The translations under genes were made by a program, and so were the position numbers. A stretch of DNA of 53,261 nt from Xanthomarina maritima (lineage in GTDB: Bacteria; Bacteroidota; Bacteroidia; Flavobacteriales; Flavobacteriaceae), in contig NZ_VSFC01000009.1 in the NCBI RefSeq assembly GCF_008084905.1, positions 1 to 53,261 on the forward strand, given 5' to 3'. Shown one piece after another: positions 1-9,388 of the stretch. How positions within the stretch are numbered: the stretch's first letter is position 1; each line of letters starts with the position of its first letter. The notes beneath the pieces were generated by a model. The model did not search any database. It worked only from the letters and a program-made list of their open reading frames with translations, and was not told the DNA's origin.

Positions 1-1929
1 GTTCGCTAATTGATAATCTGGAACGTCTACAATCTCTGGATCGACATCATCAGTAGCAACAGTAAAGGTTGTTTCACAAAATTCTGATTGCTCACATTCA
101 TCGCTAACTGTATATTTAATTTTAGCGACTCCACCTCCACATACACTTGGAGCGACAAAGTTTTCTAAAGTTACTTCAACATTATCTATATAATATGTAT
201 ATGCTTCGGTTACAGTGCCGCCACCACCTGTGTAAGAGAAACCAAGTGCATCTTTCCAAGAATTAAATCTAGCATCTATATCATCTGTACAACTTACAGA
301 ATCATTATTTGGGCATGAAGGTACTAATGTATCAGCTGCTGTTCCTTGTGTAACAGTAGCAGAATTACTTGGTGCTGTACAGCCAGGTACGCCATTTCTA
401 ATAATTGTGGCTTCTACCATATAGGTGCCTGCTACTGCATCATATGTTGCATTAATCGCACCAGGTATAGCATCCCACATTTCAGTTCCAGCATTCCAAA
501 CATACCATTGATAGTTATAAGATACTCCTGGTGGAGCTGAAGGTGGAACTGGGTTTGCAGTTAGTGTTGCAAATGTTTCAAAACAAGCATAAGAAGCATC
601 ATCTACTGCAACAACTACTTCAGGTCTATCTCCTAAGTTAAATGGTCCAGCCATATCTTTTAATGAAGATGTAAAAGAAGCTGAAGATCTTGATTTAACA
701 ATCACACTGCCTAAACCACTTTCACAACCTTCACCAGAACTTTCAGTATCAAAACCTAATAAAGTTGCGTTTATTGCAAATTCTACAAAAGTATCTGTAG
801 GATATTGTGTAACTTGATTTCCACCAGAATTAATAGTACCCCAAGATGGTGCTGCAGTAGGCCCTGTATTATTTAATTGAGAGAAAATAGCTTGAGGAGC
901 TCCATCTACTAAAGCAATTCTAGCATATCCAAAATTTGTTTCTCCACCTTCTATCGAATTTGTACATGCTGCAAACACATAGCCATTACCATCATCATAG
1001 AAATTAAATGGTCTATCTGGTAATGAATTGAAACTATCAAAATCTGCATCTGTTGGAAAATCATTCTTATCAATCCAAACTAATAAAGTTATTTCTGCTT
1101 CTCTACCACCTTGCTTATAATCTACAGATAATAATATATCTCCATGTTCTTCAACATTTCCAGTTGCGCCAAATTTATACGTACTATGACCACAATCAAC
1201 TCCATCATTAGGGTCAACATACTCAATCATTTTAGTATCGCTTAATTGAAGTTTTTTTCTATAGTACTCAAAATCTAAATGATTACTTCCATCAGCATCA
1301 GCAGTAGATGCTGCTATATAAGCCCATTCAAAATTAATAGGAAAATCTCTACGTAAATGTGCAAATACATCAATTATATCAGTCTTTGCTGGTACATCAC
1401 CTGTTTTTAATGTCCATGCGCGAGGATCATCAAAATTTTTATTTATACTCTGTTCAAAAACAGTAGCATCCATATTATTTCCTGAGACATATTGGTCTCT
1501 TACATAAGCTGCATCAATCCAAATTCTTCCATCCCCTTCAGGTGTGGAATATAATGGAGCAGACATGCGCAGAGTGGCAGGATTGTTTTGTCCTGAACTT
1601 ATCCCTGAAATTTGAGACAAAGCTTCAGATGAAAAAATATCAATGACACCTGCACCTGTATTAGTATTATTGTCTGGAGCTGAATTTATCCAGTCATCAA
1701 TCCCTAATGCAGGATCTATATAAGGTGATGCATCAAAAGGCCAAAAAGATAATTGTTCGTGCAAGACATCTCCATCCAAACCAAAATCTGCATGTACAGT
1801 TGTACCCGTTATAATTGTTTGCGACTGCATCGTGTTAAAACAACACGTAAAAAACAGCAGTAAGGCAAAATAAAATTTGTTTTTTAAAGGGAAGACCTCT
1901 AAAAATTTGTTAAAGTAAATAGCATTCAT
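1..1929 (-). CDS. Large secreted HYR/Ig-like adhesin, N-terminal part (3' end outside window)
   Basis: Reading leftwards from the ATG at 1929, a single frame stays open to base 1 (643 codons), so the stop lies outside the window. The protein starts with a signal peptide (hydrophobic FALLLFFTCCF ending near MQSQ). A module of about 450 residues follows, rich in D, N, G and aromatics, containing the phrase VIVKSRSSASFTSSLKD seen in large flavobacterial surface proteins. Next comes an Ig/PKD-like stretch (YQWYVWNAG, then EATIIRNGVPGC). From about residue 540 there is a cysteine-containing HYR-like repeat (SCPNNDSVSC, later YTVSDECEQSEFC and ATDDVDPEIVDVP). Such proteins are normally exported by T9SS and act in adhesion or gliding; that role is inferred, and the sorting domain would lie beyond the edge. 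It starts in the same intergenic region in which dnaK ends. Confidence 0.8.
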   Translation of the reverse strand, partial: MNAIYFNKFLEVFPLKNKFYFALLLFFTCCFNTMQSQTIITGTTVHADFGLDGDVLHEQLSFWPFDASPYIDPALGIDDWINSAPDNNTNTGAGVIDIFSSEALSQISGISSGQNNPATLRMSAPLYSTPEGDGRIWIDAAYVRDQYVSGNNMDATVFEQSINKNFDDPRAWTLKTGDVPAKTDIIDVFAHLRRDFPINFEWAYIAASTADADGSNHLDFEYYRKKLQLSDTKMIEYVDPNDGVDCGHSTYKFGATGNVEEHGDILLSVDYKQGGREAEITLLVWIDKNDFPTDADFDSFNSLPDRPFNFYDDGNGYVFAACTNSIEGGETNFGYARIALVDGAPQAIFSQLNNTGPTAAPSWGTINSGGNQVTQYPTDTFVEFAINATLLGFDTESSGEGCESGLGSVIVKSRSSASFTSSLKDMAGPFNLGDRPEVVVAVDDASYACFETFATLTANPVPPSAPPGVSYNYQWYVWNAGTEMWDAIPGAINATYDAVAGTYMVEATIIRNGVPGCTAPSNSATVTQGTAADTLVPSCPNNDSVSCTDDIDARFNSWKDALGFSYTGGGGTVTEAYTYYIDNVEVTLENFVAPSVCGGGVAKIKYTVSDECEQSEFCETTFTVATDDVDPEIVDVPDYQLAN

Positions 1930-2258
1930 GATTAAAAAGTTTAAATTAAACAGTTCATAATCAAGAAGTTAAGTTAATTAAGAGGTGGGGTTACCACTGG
2001 CTTAAAATTAAAAAGCTAATGATTGCTATTAATCAAGTTGCTATTTATTAATATGTGAAAGAATATTGTAAATGTAAGATATTTTTTTTATTTTCCAAAT
2101 AATTTAATTGAAATTTAAATGCATTGAATAAAATATATTAAAATTTAATTGTTTAACGTTTAAATAGGTATTTCATGGTTGATATGATAAAAAAGCGCAA
2201 CTATAATAGTTGCGCTTTTTTTTATTTTAATATTTTTAAATGTATTAGAAATATCTGC
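1930..2258. other. Gene-free stretch between adhesin start and dnaK end
   Basis: About 330 AT-rich bases. The right-hand part holds the dnaK terminator (2191-2223). The rest should hold the promoter and leader of the leftward adhesin gene, but I find no convincing TAnnTTTG element there. No ORF or RNA gene was seen. Confidence 0.6.
2191..2223. terminator. Intrinsic terminator, dnaK 3' end
   Basis: Perfect 9-bp stem GCGCAACTA / TAGTTGCGC (2195-2203 and 2207-2215) with loop TAA. An A run precedes it and an eight-base T run follows, so it can terminate in both directions. It lies about 40 bases beyond the dnaK stop. Confidence 0.9.
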
Positions 2259-4163
2259 TTATTTCACTTCTTCGAAGTCTACGTCTTCAACATCACTTCC
2301 TTCTGCCTGTCCATTCTGACTAGCATCTGGTCCTGCTTCTGCTCCACCTTGTTGAGCTTCAGCCTGTGCTTTATACATTTCTTCGCTAGCTACTTTCCAA
2401 GCTTCATTTATTTTCTCTAAAGCTGGATCGATAACTGCAAGATCTTTAGTCTCAAAAGCTGTTTTTAATTCTGCTAGTGCTTCTTCAATTGGTTTCTTTT
2501 TATCATCAGATAATTTTTCACCAAATTCTTTTAATTGACTTTCAGTTTGAAAAATCATAGCATCAGCAGCATTTAATTTATCTGCTTTTTCTTTTGCAAC
2601 TTTATCTGCTTCTGCATTTGCTTCAGCATCAGCTTTCATTTTTTGAATTTCTTCTTCAGTTAAACCAGAAGATGCTTCAATTCTAATATCTTGTGTTTTA
2701 TTAGTAGCTTTATCTGTAGCTGTTACATGAATAATTCCGTTAGCATCAATATCGAAAGTTACTTCAATTTGAGGAGTTCCTCTTCTTGCTGGTGGAATAC
2801 CATCTAAATGAAAACGACCAATGGTTTTATTATCTGCTGCCATAGCTCTTTCTCCTTGTAATACGTGGATTTCAACAGATGGCTGATTATCTGCTGCTGT
2901 AGAGAATACTTGACTTTTCTTTGTTGGAATAGTCGTGTTCGCTTCAATAAGCTTTGTCATAACATTACCCATAGTTTCAATACCTAGAGATAAAGGTGTT
3001 ACGTCTAATAATAAGACATCTTTAACATCTCCAGTTAAAACTCCACCTTGAATTCCAGCTCCTAAAGAAACTACTTCATCTGGATTAACACCTTTACTTG
3101 GTGCTTTTCCGAAGAATTTTTCAACAGCTTCTTGTACTGCAGGAATACGTGTAGAACCACCTACTAAAATAACTTCATCAATATCGCTTTTAGATAACCC
3201 AGCAGCTTTTAATGCAGCACTACAAGGTTCAATGGTACGTTTAACTAAATCGTCAATTAATTGTTCGAACTTAGCTTTTGTTAATGTGCGCACTAAATGC
3301 TTCGGTCCACTAGCTGTAGCAGTAACATAAGGTAAATTGATTTCAGTTTGAGCAGAAGATGATAATTCAATCTTCGCCTTTTCTGCAGCTTCTTTTAAAC
3401 GTTGTAAAGCCATTGGGTCTTGACGTAAATCAATACTTTCTTCAGCTTTAAACTCATCTGCTAACCAATCAATAATTTTTTGATCCACATCATCACCACC
3501 TAAGTGTGTATCTCCATCTGTAGCTAACACTTCAAAAACGCCATCTCCTAATTCTAAGATTGACACATCATGTGTTCCTCCACCAAAGTCAAAAACCACG
3601 ATTTTTTGGTCTTTTCCTTTTTTATCCATTCCGTAAGCTAAGGCTGCAGCAGTAGGTTCGTTAATAATTCTTCTAACTTTTAAACCTGCAATTTCACCAG
3701 CTTCTTTTGTTGCTTGACGTTGAGAGTCGTTAAAGTAAGCAGGAACAGTAATAACTGCTTCGCTAACTGTTTGACCTAAATAATCTTCAGCAGTTTTCTT
3801 CATTTTTTGAAGAATCATAGCAGATAATTCTTGTGGTGTATATAAACGACCATCAATATCTACACGAGGTGTATCGTTATCTCCTTTTACTACTTTATAT
3901 GGTACGCGATCTGCCTCTTTTTTAGACTCAGAATATTTATTACCCATAAAACGTTTAATAGAATAAACCGTTTTTGTTGGGTTTGTAACTGCCTGACGCT
4001 TTGCTGGATCACCAACCTTAATTTCGCCTCCTTCAACAAAAGCGATAACAGATGGTGTTGTACGCTTACCTTCTGCATTAGGAATAACTACAGGCTCATT
4101 TCCTTCCATTACAGAGACACAAGAGTTGGTTGTTCCTAAATCGATTCCAATAATTTTACTCAT
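2259..4163 (-). CDS. dnaK: Chaperone DnaK (Hsp70)
   Basis: 634 aa, full length for bacterial DnaK. This is the ATP-dependent Hsp70 chaperone, working with DnaJ and GrpE in cytoplasmic protein folding. The N-terminus [18 protein letters not shown] is the first phosphate-binding signature. [17 protein letters not shown] and [17 protein letters not shown] are the second and third Hsp70 signatures. The linker [13 protein letters not shown] leads to the substrate-binding domain. The helical lid ends in a Q/G/A-rich tail and EDVDFEEVK, close to the usual EEVD-like end. It is transcribed alone, with no dnaJ or grpE adjacent, and has its own terminator. The upstream region carries a hairpin and a palindrome (see separate entries). 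Confidence 0.98.
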   Translation of the reverse strand: MSKIIGIDLGTTNSCVSVMEGNEPVVIPNAEGKRTTPSVIAFVEGGEIKVGDPAKRQAVTNPTKTVYSIKRFMGNKYSESKKEADRVPYKVVKGDNDTPRVDIDGRLYTPQELSAMILQKMKKTAEDYLGQTVSEAVITVPAYFNDSQRQATKEAGEIAGLKVRRIINEPTAAALAYGMDKKGKDQKIVVFDFGGGTHDVSILELGDGVFEVLATDGDTHLGGDDVDQKIIDWLADEFKAEESIDLRQDPMALQRLKEAAEKAKIELSSSAQTEINLPYVTATASGPKHLVRTLTKAKFEQLIDDLVKRTIEPCSAALKAAGLSKSDIDEVILVGGSTRIPAVQEAVEKFFGKAPSKGVNPDEVVSLGAGIQGGVLTGDVKDVLLLDVTPLSLGIETMGNVMTKLIEANTTIPTKKSQVFSTAADNQPSVEIHVLQGERAMAADNKTIGRFHLDGIPPARRGTPQIEVTFDIDANGIIHVTATDKATNKTQDIRIEASSGLTEEEIQKMKADAEANAEADKVAKEKADKLNAADAMIFQTESQLKEFGEKLSDDKKKPIEEALAELKTAFETKDLAVIDPALEKINEAWKVASEEMYKAQAEAQQGGAEAGPDASQNGQAEGSDVEDVDFEEVK

Positions 4164-4184
4164 AATAATATTTGTTTTTATAGA

Positions 4185-4202
4185 TTTCCGTCTTCACGGA
4201 AA
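4185..4202 (-). promoter_or_regulatory. Hairpin in dnaK 5' leader
   Basis: Perfect 7-bp inverted repeat TTTCCGT-CTTC-ACGGAAA, 21 bases before the dnaK ATG on the minus strand. It would form a small stem-loop in the mRNA leader. A regulatory or stabilising role is inference. Confidence 0.45.
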
Positions 4203-4228
4203 CGTTGTGTTCAATTTTAAATTCGGAA

Positions 4229-4278
4229 TATATAAGTCAATGATTATGCCATGACAAAAAATATGACATGATGTCATA
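4229..4278 (-). promoter_or_regulatory. dnaK promoter region with 17-bp palindrome
   Basis: On the minus strand, TTGTCA (4252-4257) and TATATA (4229-4234) are separated by exactly 17 bp, a classical -35/-10 arrangement rather than a clean Bacteroidota TAnnTTTG. Just upstream (4262-4278) lies a perfect palindrome, TATGACAT-G-ATGTCATA, sharing its TGACA core with the -35 hexamer. The sequence does not match CIRCE (TTAGCACTC-N9-GAGTGCTAA), so HrcA control is not indicated. Function as an activator or repressor site is inferred from position. Confidence 0.45.
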
Positions 4279-4355
4279 AAGAATATATATTCGGCAAAAA
4301 ACACAAAGAGTGTTCTTTAGAATTACTACTTTTAAATTCTAAAAAAAAATCAATT

Positions 4356-4844
4356 ATGAAAAATATTTTTATTGTATTAATGGCATTTTCATGTATCATA
4401 TTCACTTCTTGTGAAGGACCAGAAGGACCTCCTGGTAATGATGGAGGATTAATTGTGGCTCCTGCTTTTGAAATTGAATTAGATTTTACAGCTGGAAATA
4501 ATTATGAATTTATAGAACCTTATGGTTTTGAAATTTATCCCTATGATATGACACTTGTTTATATTCTTTGGGAAATAGATAACGGTCAAGACATTTGGAG
4601 ATTGGTGCCTCAAACTGTACTTTTTGAAGACAGCACGCTAATCTATAATTTTGATTTTACACGAAATGATGTACGATTCTTTTTAGATGGAACCGTAAAT
4701 TTCAACACACTAGATCCTTCTTGGACTCAAAACCAAATTTTTAGAGTTGTTATAGTTCCTGCTGATAATGTTGGTAAACAAAATTTCAATGATTTGAATT
4801 CAGTTATGGAAGCTTATAACATAAATTCTTTTGAAAAACGTTAA
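4356..4844 (+). CDS. Lipoprotein with short collagen-like segment, function unknown
   Basis: 162 aa. A lipoprotein signal peptide (MKNIFIVLMAFSCIIFTSC) has its lipobox cysteine at residue 19. EGPEGPPGNDGG follows at once, three Gly-X-Y-like triplets. This arrangement is frequent in small Bacteroidota lipoproteins. The rest is acidic and aromatic with no motif I recognise (ends YNINSFEKR). It should be anchored in the outer or inner membrane. It lies divergent from dnaK and upstream of the serine dehydratase gene, which has its own promoter. A biochemical role cannot be assigned. Confidence 0.75.
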   Translation: MKNIFIVLMAFSCIIFTSCEGPEGPPGNDGGLIVAPAFEIELDFTAGNNYEFIEPYGFEIYPYDMTLVYILWEIDNGQDIWRLVPQTVLFEDSTLIYNFDFTRNDVRFFLDGTVNFNTLDPSWTQNQIFRVVIVPADNVGKQNFNDLNSVMEAYNINSFEKR

Positions 4845-4888
4845 TTCCTTTTATCTCAATTTTCTTCAATTTCATAAAGACTAAAATG

Positions 4889-4920
4889 TATCTTTGTGTC
4901 AAAACTAAACTTTTGACACA
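4889..4920 (+). promoter_or_regulatory. sdaA promoter -7 element and start-codon hairpin
   Basis: TATCTTTG at 4889-4896 is a perfect match to the Bacteroidota -7 consensus TAnnTTTG. Overlapping and following it is a perfect 10-bp inverted repeat, TGTGTCAAAA (4895-4904) / TTTTGACACA (4911-4920), loop CTAAAC. The last base of the right arm is the A of the sdaA ATG. As DNA it could be an operator; as RNA it would place the start codon at the foot of a stem. Confidence 0.6.
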
Positions 4921-6344
4921 TGGAGTGTATTTCTGTTTTTGACATGTTAAAGATAGGCGTTGGACCTTCAAGTTCTCATACATTAGGACCTTGGCGTGCA
5001 GCTGAACGTTGGATAAAAGAATTGAAAACCGGAAATAAATTCGATAAAGTAGAACATATAAGTGTGGACTTATATGGATCTTTATCCTTAACTGGTAAAG
5101 GTCATGCCACAGATTATGCAGTCATGCTTGGCTTGTGTGGTTTTGACCCTGAATCCATTCCTACCGAAACTATTCCAACTATAATTTCTGAAATAAAAGA
5201 AACGCATGTTTTAGTTTTTAATAATGAAATTCCTATAACATTTTATCCTGAAGCTGACATTGTATTTAATAAAAAATTTCTTCCGTTTCATTCAAATGGA
5301 ATGACATTTACTGCAATAATTGATGGAAAGAAACAAAAATCAACATTCTACTCTATTGGAGGAGGTTTTGTAGTAAAAGAAGAACGAAAAAATTCGAAGA
5401 AGAATAAAGAGATTTTTCAAAACGTATTTCCTTATCCAATACAATTAGGAACTGAACTTTTAACCTATTGTCATGATTTAAACAAATCAATTTCAGAAGT
5501 TGTTTTAGAAAACGAAAAATCTCTACGTACTCCAGAAGAAATTGACTTTGAAATAAAACGCATTTGGGACACCATGTTAGAATGCATGTATATTGGCTGT
5601 CATACTGAAGGCAACCTTCCTGGAGGATTAAATGTAAGACGTCGTGCTTACGATATGAACCAGAACTTAAGAGGTGAAACAACATACGAAAATCCTGTAG
5701 AATGGATTTATTCCATAAGAAACACCGAAGTAAAATTTAGACAAATTATTAAATGGGTTAGCTGTTTTGCTCTTGCTGTTAATGAAGTAAATGCTTCTTT
5801 AGGACGTGTTGTTACAGCTCCAACCAATGGTAGTGCAGGTGTAATTCCTGCAGTTTTAATGTATTATTTAGTCATTGAAAACCACGATGGCAATTTTGAA
5901 GACATTAAAAAATTCTTATTGGTAGCTGGTGAAATTGGTAGTATCTTTAAAAAAGGTGCAACTATAAGTGCTGCAATGGGAGGCTGTCAAGCAGAAATTG
6001 GCGTATCTTCGGCAATGGCAGCTGGTGCTTTATGCGAATTACTTGGTGGTACTCCAGAACAAGTTTTAGTTGCAGCAGAAATTGCTATGGAGCATCATCT
6101 AGGCTTAACTTGCGATCCAATTGGTGGTTTGGTACAAATACCATGTATTGAACGTAATGCCATGGGAGCCATAAAAGCCATAAATGCTGCTGAATTAGCT
6201 TTAGATACAGACCCAAAAAATGTGAAAGTGCCTTTAGACAAGGTGGTTGCTACCATGTGGGAAACAGCTAAAGACATGAATTCTAAATACAAAGAAACTA
6301 GTGAAGGTGGTCTTGCAGTTGGTGTAAATATGTCAGATTGCTAA
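4920..6344 (+). CDS. sdaA: L-serine dehydratase (L-serine ammonia-lyase), single-chain Fe-S type
   Basis: 474 aa. It converts L-serine to pyruvate and ammonia in the cytoplasm using a 4Fe-4S cluster. The N-terminal beta domain opens with [20 protein letters not shown], the family signature, which supports the ATG at 4920. The C-terminal alpha domain has [33 protein letters not shown] and [14 protein letters not shown]. The cysteines in these last two motifs are the expected cluster ligands. Length fits the fused SdaA/SdaB form, not the split Bacillus type. It appears monocistronic with its own TAnnTTTG promoter; a hairpin abutting the start codon may regulate it. Confidence 0.96.
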   Translation: MECISVFDMLKIGVGPSSSHTLGPWRAAERWIKELKTGNKFDKVEHISVDLYGSLSLTGKGHATDYAVMLGLCGFDPESIPTETIPTIISEIKETHVLVFNNEIPITFYPEADIVFNKKFLPFHSNGMTFTAIIDGKKQKSTFYSIGGGFVVKEERKNSKKNKEIFQNVFPYPIQLGTELLTYCHDLNKSISEVVLENEKSLRTPEEIDFEIKRIWDTMLECMYIGCHTEGNLPGGLNVRRRAYDMNQNLRGETTYENPVEWIYSIRNTEVKFRQIIKWVSCFALAVNEVNASLGRVVTAPTNGSAGVIPAVLMYYLVIENHDGNFEDIKKFLLVAGEIGSIFKKGATISAAMGGCQAEIGVSSAMAAGALCELLGGTPEQVLVAAEIAMEHHLGLTCDPIGGLVQIPCIERNAMGAIKAINAAELALDTDPKNVKVPLDKVVATMWETAKDMNSKYKETSEGGLAVGVNMSDC

Positions 6345-6355
6345 GATGGTTTATG

Positions 6356-6417
6356 GATTACTAGTATTGTTAGAAAGCTAGATTTGCTATTTCAATAAAT
6401 CCAATCTTCTAGTAATC
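6356..6417. terminator. Long inverted repeat between convergent genes, probable terminator
   Basis: Outer perfect 9-bp arms GATTACTAG (6356-6364) and CTAGTAATC (6409-6417), with nested AGATT/AATCT and TATT/AATA pairings inside. It sits between the convergent sdaA and NTF2-like genes. There is no strong T tract, so termination is inferred from position. Confidence 0.45.
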
Positions 6418-6434
6418 GAAAGGTTCAATATCTA

Positions 6435-6890
6435 CTATTGACAACCTTCTTTTCTTCTAGTATCAATTAAGTAAATGATTTTCCAGTTTCCATTATCATT
6501 AAATAGCTGGAATGAATTGACGCCACAATGACTAAACTGTCCATTAAACCAAAACTCGTAAGGAGTCCAAGCGTTAGCCATATTGCCGTCAATTTGAATA
6601 TTATAGCCAAGTAAACGCTCATCCCATTTCTGGTCTGCTGATCTATTCGCAATGGCTAAAATTAATTTATCTGAACTTTCAGTAGCTAACACATCTTTTC
6701 CTTCTTTACTTTTAAATGTTGTTTGCGTTGGAAATTTATCCAGCATAACAGATTTCATAAGGGTTGTATCTCCTTTATGAAAGCCTTCAAAGAAAGTATC
6801 TATTGCTAATTTAACCTGAGTTTCTTCATCATGTTGAGCCGTGATAGTTGTTGTAATTAATAGTACTAAAAAAGTAATAATGCGTCCCAT
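6435..6890 (-). CDS. Secreted NTF2-like (SnoaL/DUF4440-type) protein
   Basis: 151 aa. Signal peptide MGRIITFLVLLITTTITAQ. The mature part has the cone-shaped NTF2-like pattern: an N-terminal helix around VKLAIDTFFEGFHKGDTTLM, a central Y-N-I-Q-I-D-G strand followed by ANAWTPYEFWFNGQFSHCGVNSF, and the closing strand NWKIIYLIDTRRKEGC. Small flavobacterial proteins of this kind are often labelled nuclear transport factor 2 family or putative lumazine-binding. No catalytic residues are recognisable, so the ligand is unknown. It is convergent with sdaA and divergent from panB. Confidence 0.75.
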   Translation of the reverse strand: MGRIITFLVLLITTTITAQHDEETQVKLAIDTFFEGFHKGDTTLMKSVMLDKFPTQTTFKSKEGKDVLATESSDKLILAIANRSADQKWDERLLGYNIQIDGNMANAWTPYEFWFNGQFSHCGVNSFQLFNDNGNWKIIYLIDTRRKEGCQ

Positions 6891-6977
6891 TTATATTTTA
6901 TTTTCAACTAAATTAACTTAACAACTAGTTATTATAAAGACTTTAAAGAAAAGTTTAACATTAAATTTCTAATTTAG

Positions 6978-6985
6978 TACTTTTA
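6978..6985 (+). promoter_or_regulatory. Probable panB -7 element
   Basis: TACTTTTA, one mismatch from TAnnTTTG, 27 bases before the panB ATG. Confidence 0.4.
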
Positions 6986-7011
6986 CAATCTATAAAAACT
7001 AACCTTTAACT

Positions 7012-7830
7012 ATGTCTGTAGCAAAAAAAGAATATAAAAGAATTACTGTAAAAACCTTAGTTGATATGAAGGCTAATGGTGAAAAAATCTCCATGCTTAC
7101 AGCATACGATTATACTATGGCCAAAATTGTTGATGGTTCAGGTGTTGATGTGATTTTAGTTGGAGATTCTGCAAGTAATGTTATGGCTGGACATGAAACA
7201 ACCTTACCTATTACATTAGATCAGATGATTTACCATGCATCTTCTGTTGTAAGAGCTGTTGAAAGAGCTTTAGTAGTCGTCGATTTACCATTTGGTAGCT
7301 ACCAAAGCGATCCAAAAGAAGCTTTGCGTTCTGCTATTAGAATAATGAAAGAATCTGGTGGACATGCAGTGAAACTTGAAGGTGGAAAAGAAGTAAAAGA
7401 ATCTATTAAACGTATTTTGAATGCTGGAATTCCTGTTATGGGACATTTAGGATTAACACCTCAATCCATATATAAATTTGGGACTTATACGGTTCGTGCA
7501 AAAGAAGAACAAGAAGCAATTCAATTAAAACAAGATGCTCTTATGCTTGAAAAAGCTGGTTGTTTTGCTATAGTATTAGAAAAAATACCTGCTAAATTAG
7601 CCAAGGAAGTTGCTAAAAGTGTATCCATTCCTATTATTGGTATTGGAGCTGGAAATGGCGTCGATGGTCAAGTATTGGTTTTACACGATATGATTGGAAT
7701 GACTCACGAATTTCACCCGAGATTTTTACGAAGATATATGAATTTATATGAAGACATGACTTCTTCCATTTCACAATATGTGGACGATGTGAAGACAGAA
7801 GATTTTCCGAATGATGATGAGCAGTACTAA
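7012..7830 (+). CDS. panB: 3-methyl-2-oxobutanoate hydroxymethyltransferase
   Basis: 272 aa, the usual length. PanB transfers a hydroxymethyl group from methylene-tetrahydrofolate to 2-oxoisovalerate, the first committed step of pantothenate and CoA synthesis. Motifs seen: [17 protein letters not shown], then [23 protein letters not shown] (metal and substrate binding), [52 protein letters not shown]. The C-terminal tail is D/E-rich. The rluA-family gene follows after 17 bases and is probably co-transcribed. No other pantothenate gene is adjacent. Confidence 0.97.
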   Translation: MSVAKKEYKRITVKTLVDMKANGEKISMLTAYDYTMAKIVDGSGVDVILVGDSASNVMAGHETTLPITLDQMIYHASSVVRAVERALVVVDLPFGSYQSDPKEALRSAIRIMKESGGHAVKLEGGKEVKESIKRILNAGIPVMGHLGLTPQSIYKFGTYTVRAKEEQEAIQLKQDALMLEKAGCFAIVLEKIPAKLAKEVAKSVSIPIIGIGAGNGVDGQVLVLHDMIGMTHEFHPRFLRRYMNLYEDMTSSISQYVDDVKTEDFPNDDEQY

Positions 7831-7847
7831 TAATTATTCGTGCATTC

Positions 7848-8555
7848 GTGGCAAAAAATTCAAATAAAATACTTTCAACAAAAGAGAATCTTCAGGTTCT
7901 TTACGAAGACAACCACATCATCATCGTAAACAAACGTGCTGGAGATATAGTTCAAGGAGATAAAACTGGCGACAAACCCTTAAGCGATGTTGTTAAAGAC
8001 TATATAAAAGACAAATACAACAAACCAGGAAATGTGTATCTTGGTGTTATTCATAGACTAGACAGACCCACAACTGGAGTAGTTATGTTTGCTAAAACTA
8101 GCAAGGCTTTACCTAGACTTAATAAATTATTTGCAGATAAAAAAACAAATAAAACCTATTGGGCTTTAGTGAAACAAGAACCATCAAAAAAACAGGATAC
8201 ATTAATTCATTGGTTAAAAAAGAATCCGAAAAACAATAAATCTACGGCTTATCCAAATGAAATTCCAGATGGCAAAAAAGCCATTCTTCATTATCAGATT
8301 ATTAAAAAATTAGATAATTACTTCTTACTTGAAGTTACTTTGGAAACTGGAAGACATCATCAAATACGTGTGCAATTAGCAAGTATAGGTTGTTCAATTA
8401 AAGGTGATTTAAAATATGGTTTCGACAGAAGTAATAAAGATGCAAGCATAAGTTTACATGCCAGAAATTTACAGTTTGTGCATCCTGTTTCTAACGAAAA
8501 TATTAATGTAACTGCTCCTTTACCAAGCGATTCTGTTTGGGATGCTTGCCTTTAA
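7848..8555 (+). CDS. RluA-family pseudouridine synthase
   Basis: 235 aa, starting at a GTG (7848) 17 bases after panB; no in-frame ATG fits better. These enzymes isomerise specific uridines of rRNA or tRNA. The catalytic motif II is VIHRLDRPTTGVVMFAKTS, with the conserved Asp in HRLD. The N-terminal VLYEDNHIIIVNKRAG is motif I, and LETGRHHQIRVQLASIG with GDLKYG are motifs III and IIIa. It lacks an S4 domain, like the shorter RluA/RluC-type members, so the exact substrate cannot be stated. Its stop overlaps the convergent histidine kinase stop by four bases. Confidence 0.93.
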   Translation: MAKNSNKILSTKENLQVLYEDNHIIIVNKRAGDIVQGDKTGDKPLSDVVKDYIKDKYNKPGNVYLGVIHRLDRPTTGVVMFAKTSKALPRLNKLFADKKTNKTYWALVKQEPSKKQDTLIHWLKKNPKNNKSTAYPNEIPDGKKAILHYQIIKKLDNYFLLEVTLETGRHHQIRVQLASIGCSIKGDLKYGFDRSNKDASISLHARNLQFVHPVSNENINVTAPLPSDSVWDACL

Positions 8556-9388
8556 TCATTAATAGCTCTTTTTAAGATAGGATATTCTATTTGAAGCTGG
8601 ACACCTTCATTTGGTTTTGAAGTTAGACTAAACTTAGATTCTATCAGTTCTGCTCTACTTTTCATATTTATTAATCCAGCTCCATTTTTAACGGTTTCCA
8701 TATCAAATCCTATTCCATCGTCTTTAGCTTGAATAATAAGCATTTCTTCTGAATAATTTAAAGATATGTTTAAATGTTTCGCTTTAGAATATTTTACTGA
8801 ATTAGACATAAATTCCTGTATAATTCTAAATAAAATAATAGCGTCCTTATTATTTTTAAATACATCTTTTTCACCTTCGCTAATTAGCTCCACTTCCATG
8901 AGTTTCAAGCGCTTTAAACGATTTAATTCATTTTGAATAGATTCTTCAAAACCAGCATTTAATATAACATCTGTATTTAATGATTTTGAAAGTGCTCTTA
9001 CTTCTTGAAGACTTTCTTTAATAACTTTAGAAGTGTCTGTAACTTTTTCTTTTAAATCGTCATGAACTTGGCTTGTTAACATATTAATTTGCATACTGGC
9101 AAAAGCTAAAAGTTGACCAACGTTGTCGTGCAATTCTCTACCAACATGTTTTAAAGTTTCTTCTTGAATTTCGGTTTGAGTTTGAGCTATCTCTTCGTCA
9201 AAGGCTTGTTGTTGTCTTATTTTATCTAAAAGGAGTTTGTTTTTTCGCTTTTGAAAAACAATAAAGAAGATTACAACCAAGGTAGTTACAATTAGTAAGA
9301 CAACTATCATATAAATTAACAGATAGCGTTCTGCAGAGGTAGAAACCGAAGGTTGTGTTTGTAAAAATATATTAATTAGGTGAATCAT
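8552..9388 (-). CDS. NarL-type sensor histidine kinase (HisKA_3), no adjacent response regulator
   Basis: 278 aa. One transmembrane segment (about 24-45, YLLIYMIVVLLIVTTLVVIF) is followed by a coiled, Q/E-rich linker. The dimerisation/phosphoacceptor helix has HVGRELHDNVGQLLAFASMQ (phospho-His in ELHDN). The HATPase_c domain has the N box (EFMSNSVKYSKA), G1 (AKDDGIGFD) and G2 (GAGLINMKSRAELIES). The N-terminus before the membrane segment is only about 20 residues, too small for a sensory domain, so the signal probably comes from a partner. Its start overlaps the upstream seven-helix membrane protein by 17 bases, which suggests translational coupling and makes that protein the obvious partner. 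No NarL-type response regulator lies nearby; it must act in trans if it exists. Confidence 0.92.
   Translation of the reverse strand: MIHLINIFLQTQPSVSTSAERYLLIYMIVVLLIVTTLVVIFFIVFQKRKNKLLLDKIRQQQAFDEEIAQTQTEIQEETLKHVGRELHDNVGQLLAFASMQINMLTSQVHDDLKEKVTDTSKVIKESLQEVRALSKSLNTDVILNAGFEESIQNELNRLKRLKLMEVELISEGEKDVFKNNKDAIILFRIIQEFMSNSVKYSKAKHLNISLNYSEEMLIIQAKDDGIGFDMETVKNGAGLINMKSRAELIESKFSLTSKPNEGVQLQIEYPILKRAIND

Noticed and set aside
2175-2420. 81-aa plus-strand ORF over the dnaK 3' end
   Set aside because: It spans the terminator hairpin and the antisense of the DnaK tail; low-complexity F/I/S-rich translation without similarity.
4356-4844. Collagen-like fibrous protein
   Set aside because: Only about three Gly-X-Y triplets follow the lipobox, too few for a triple helix.
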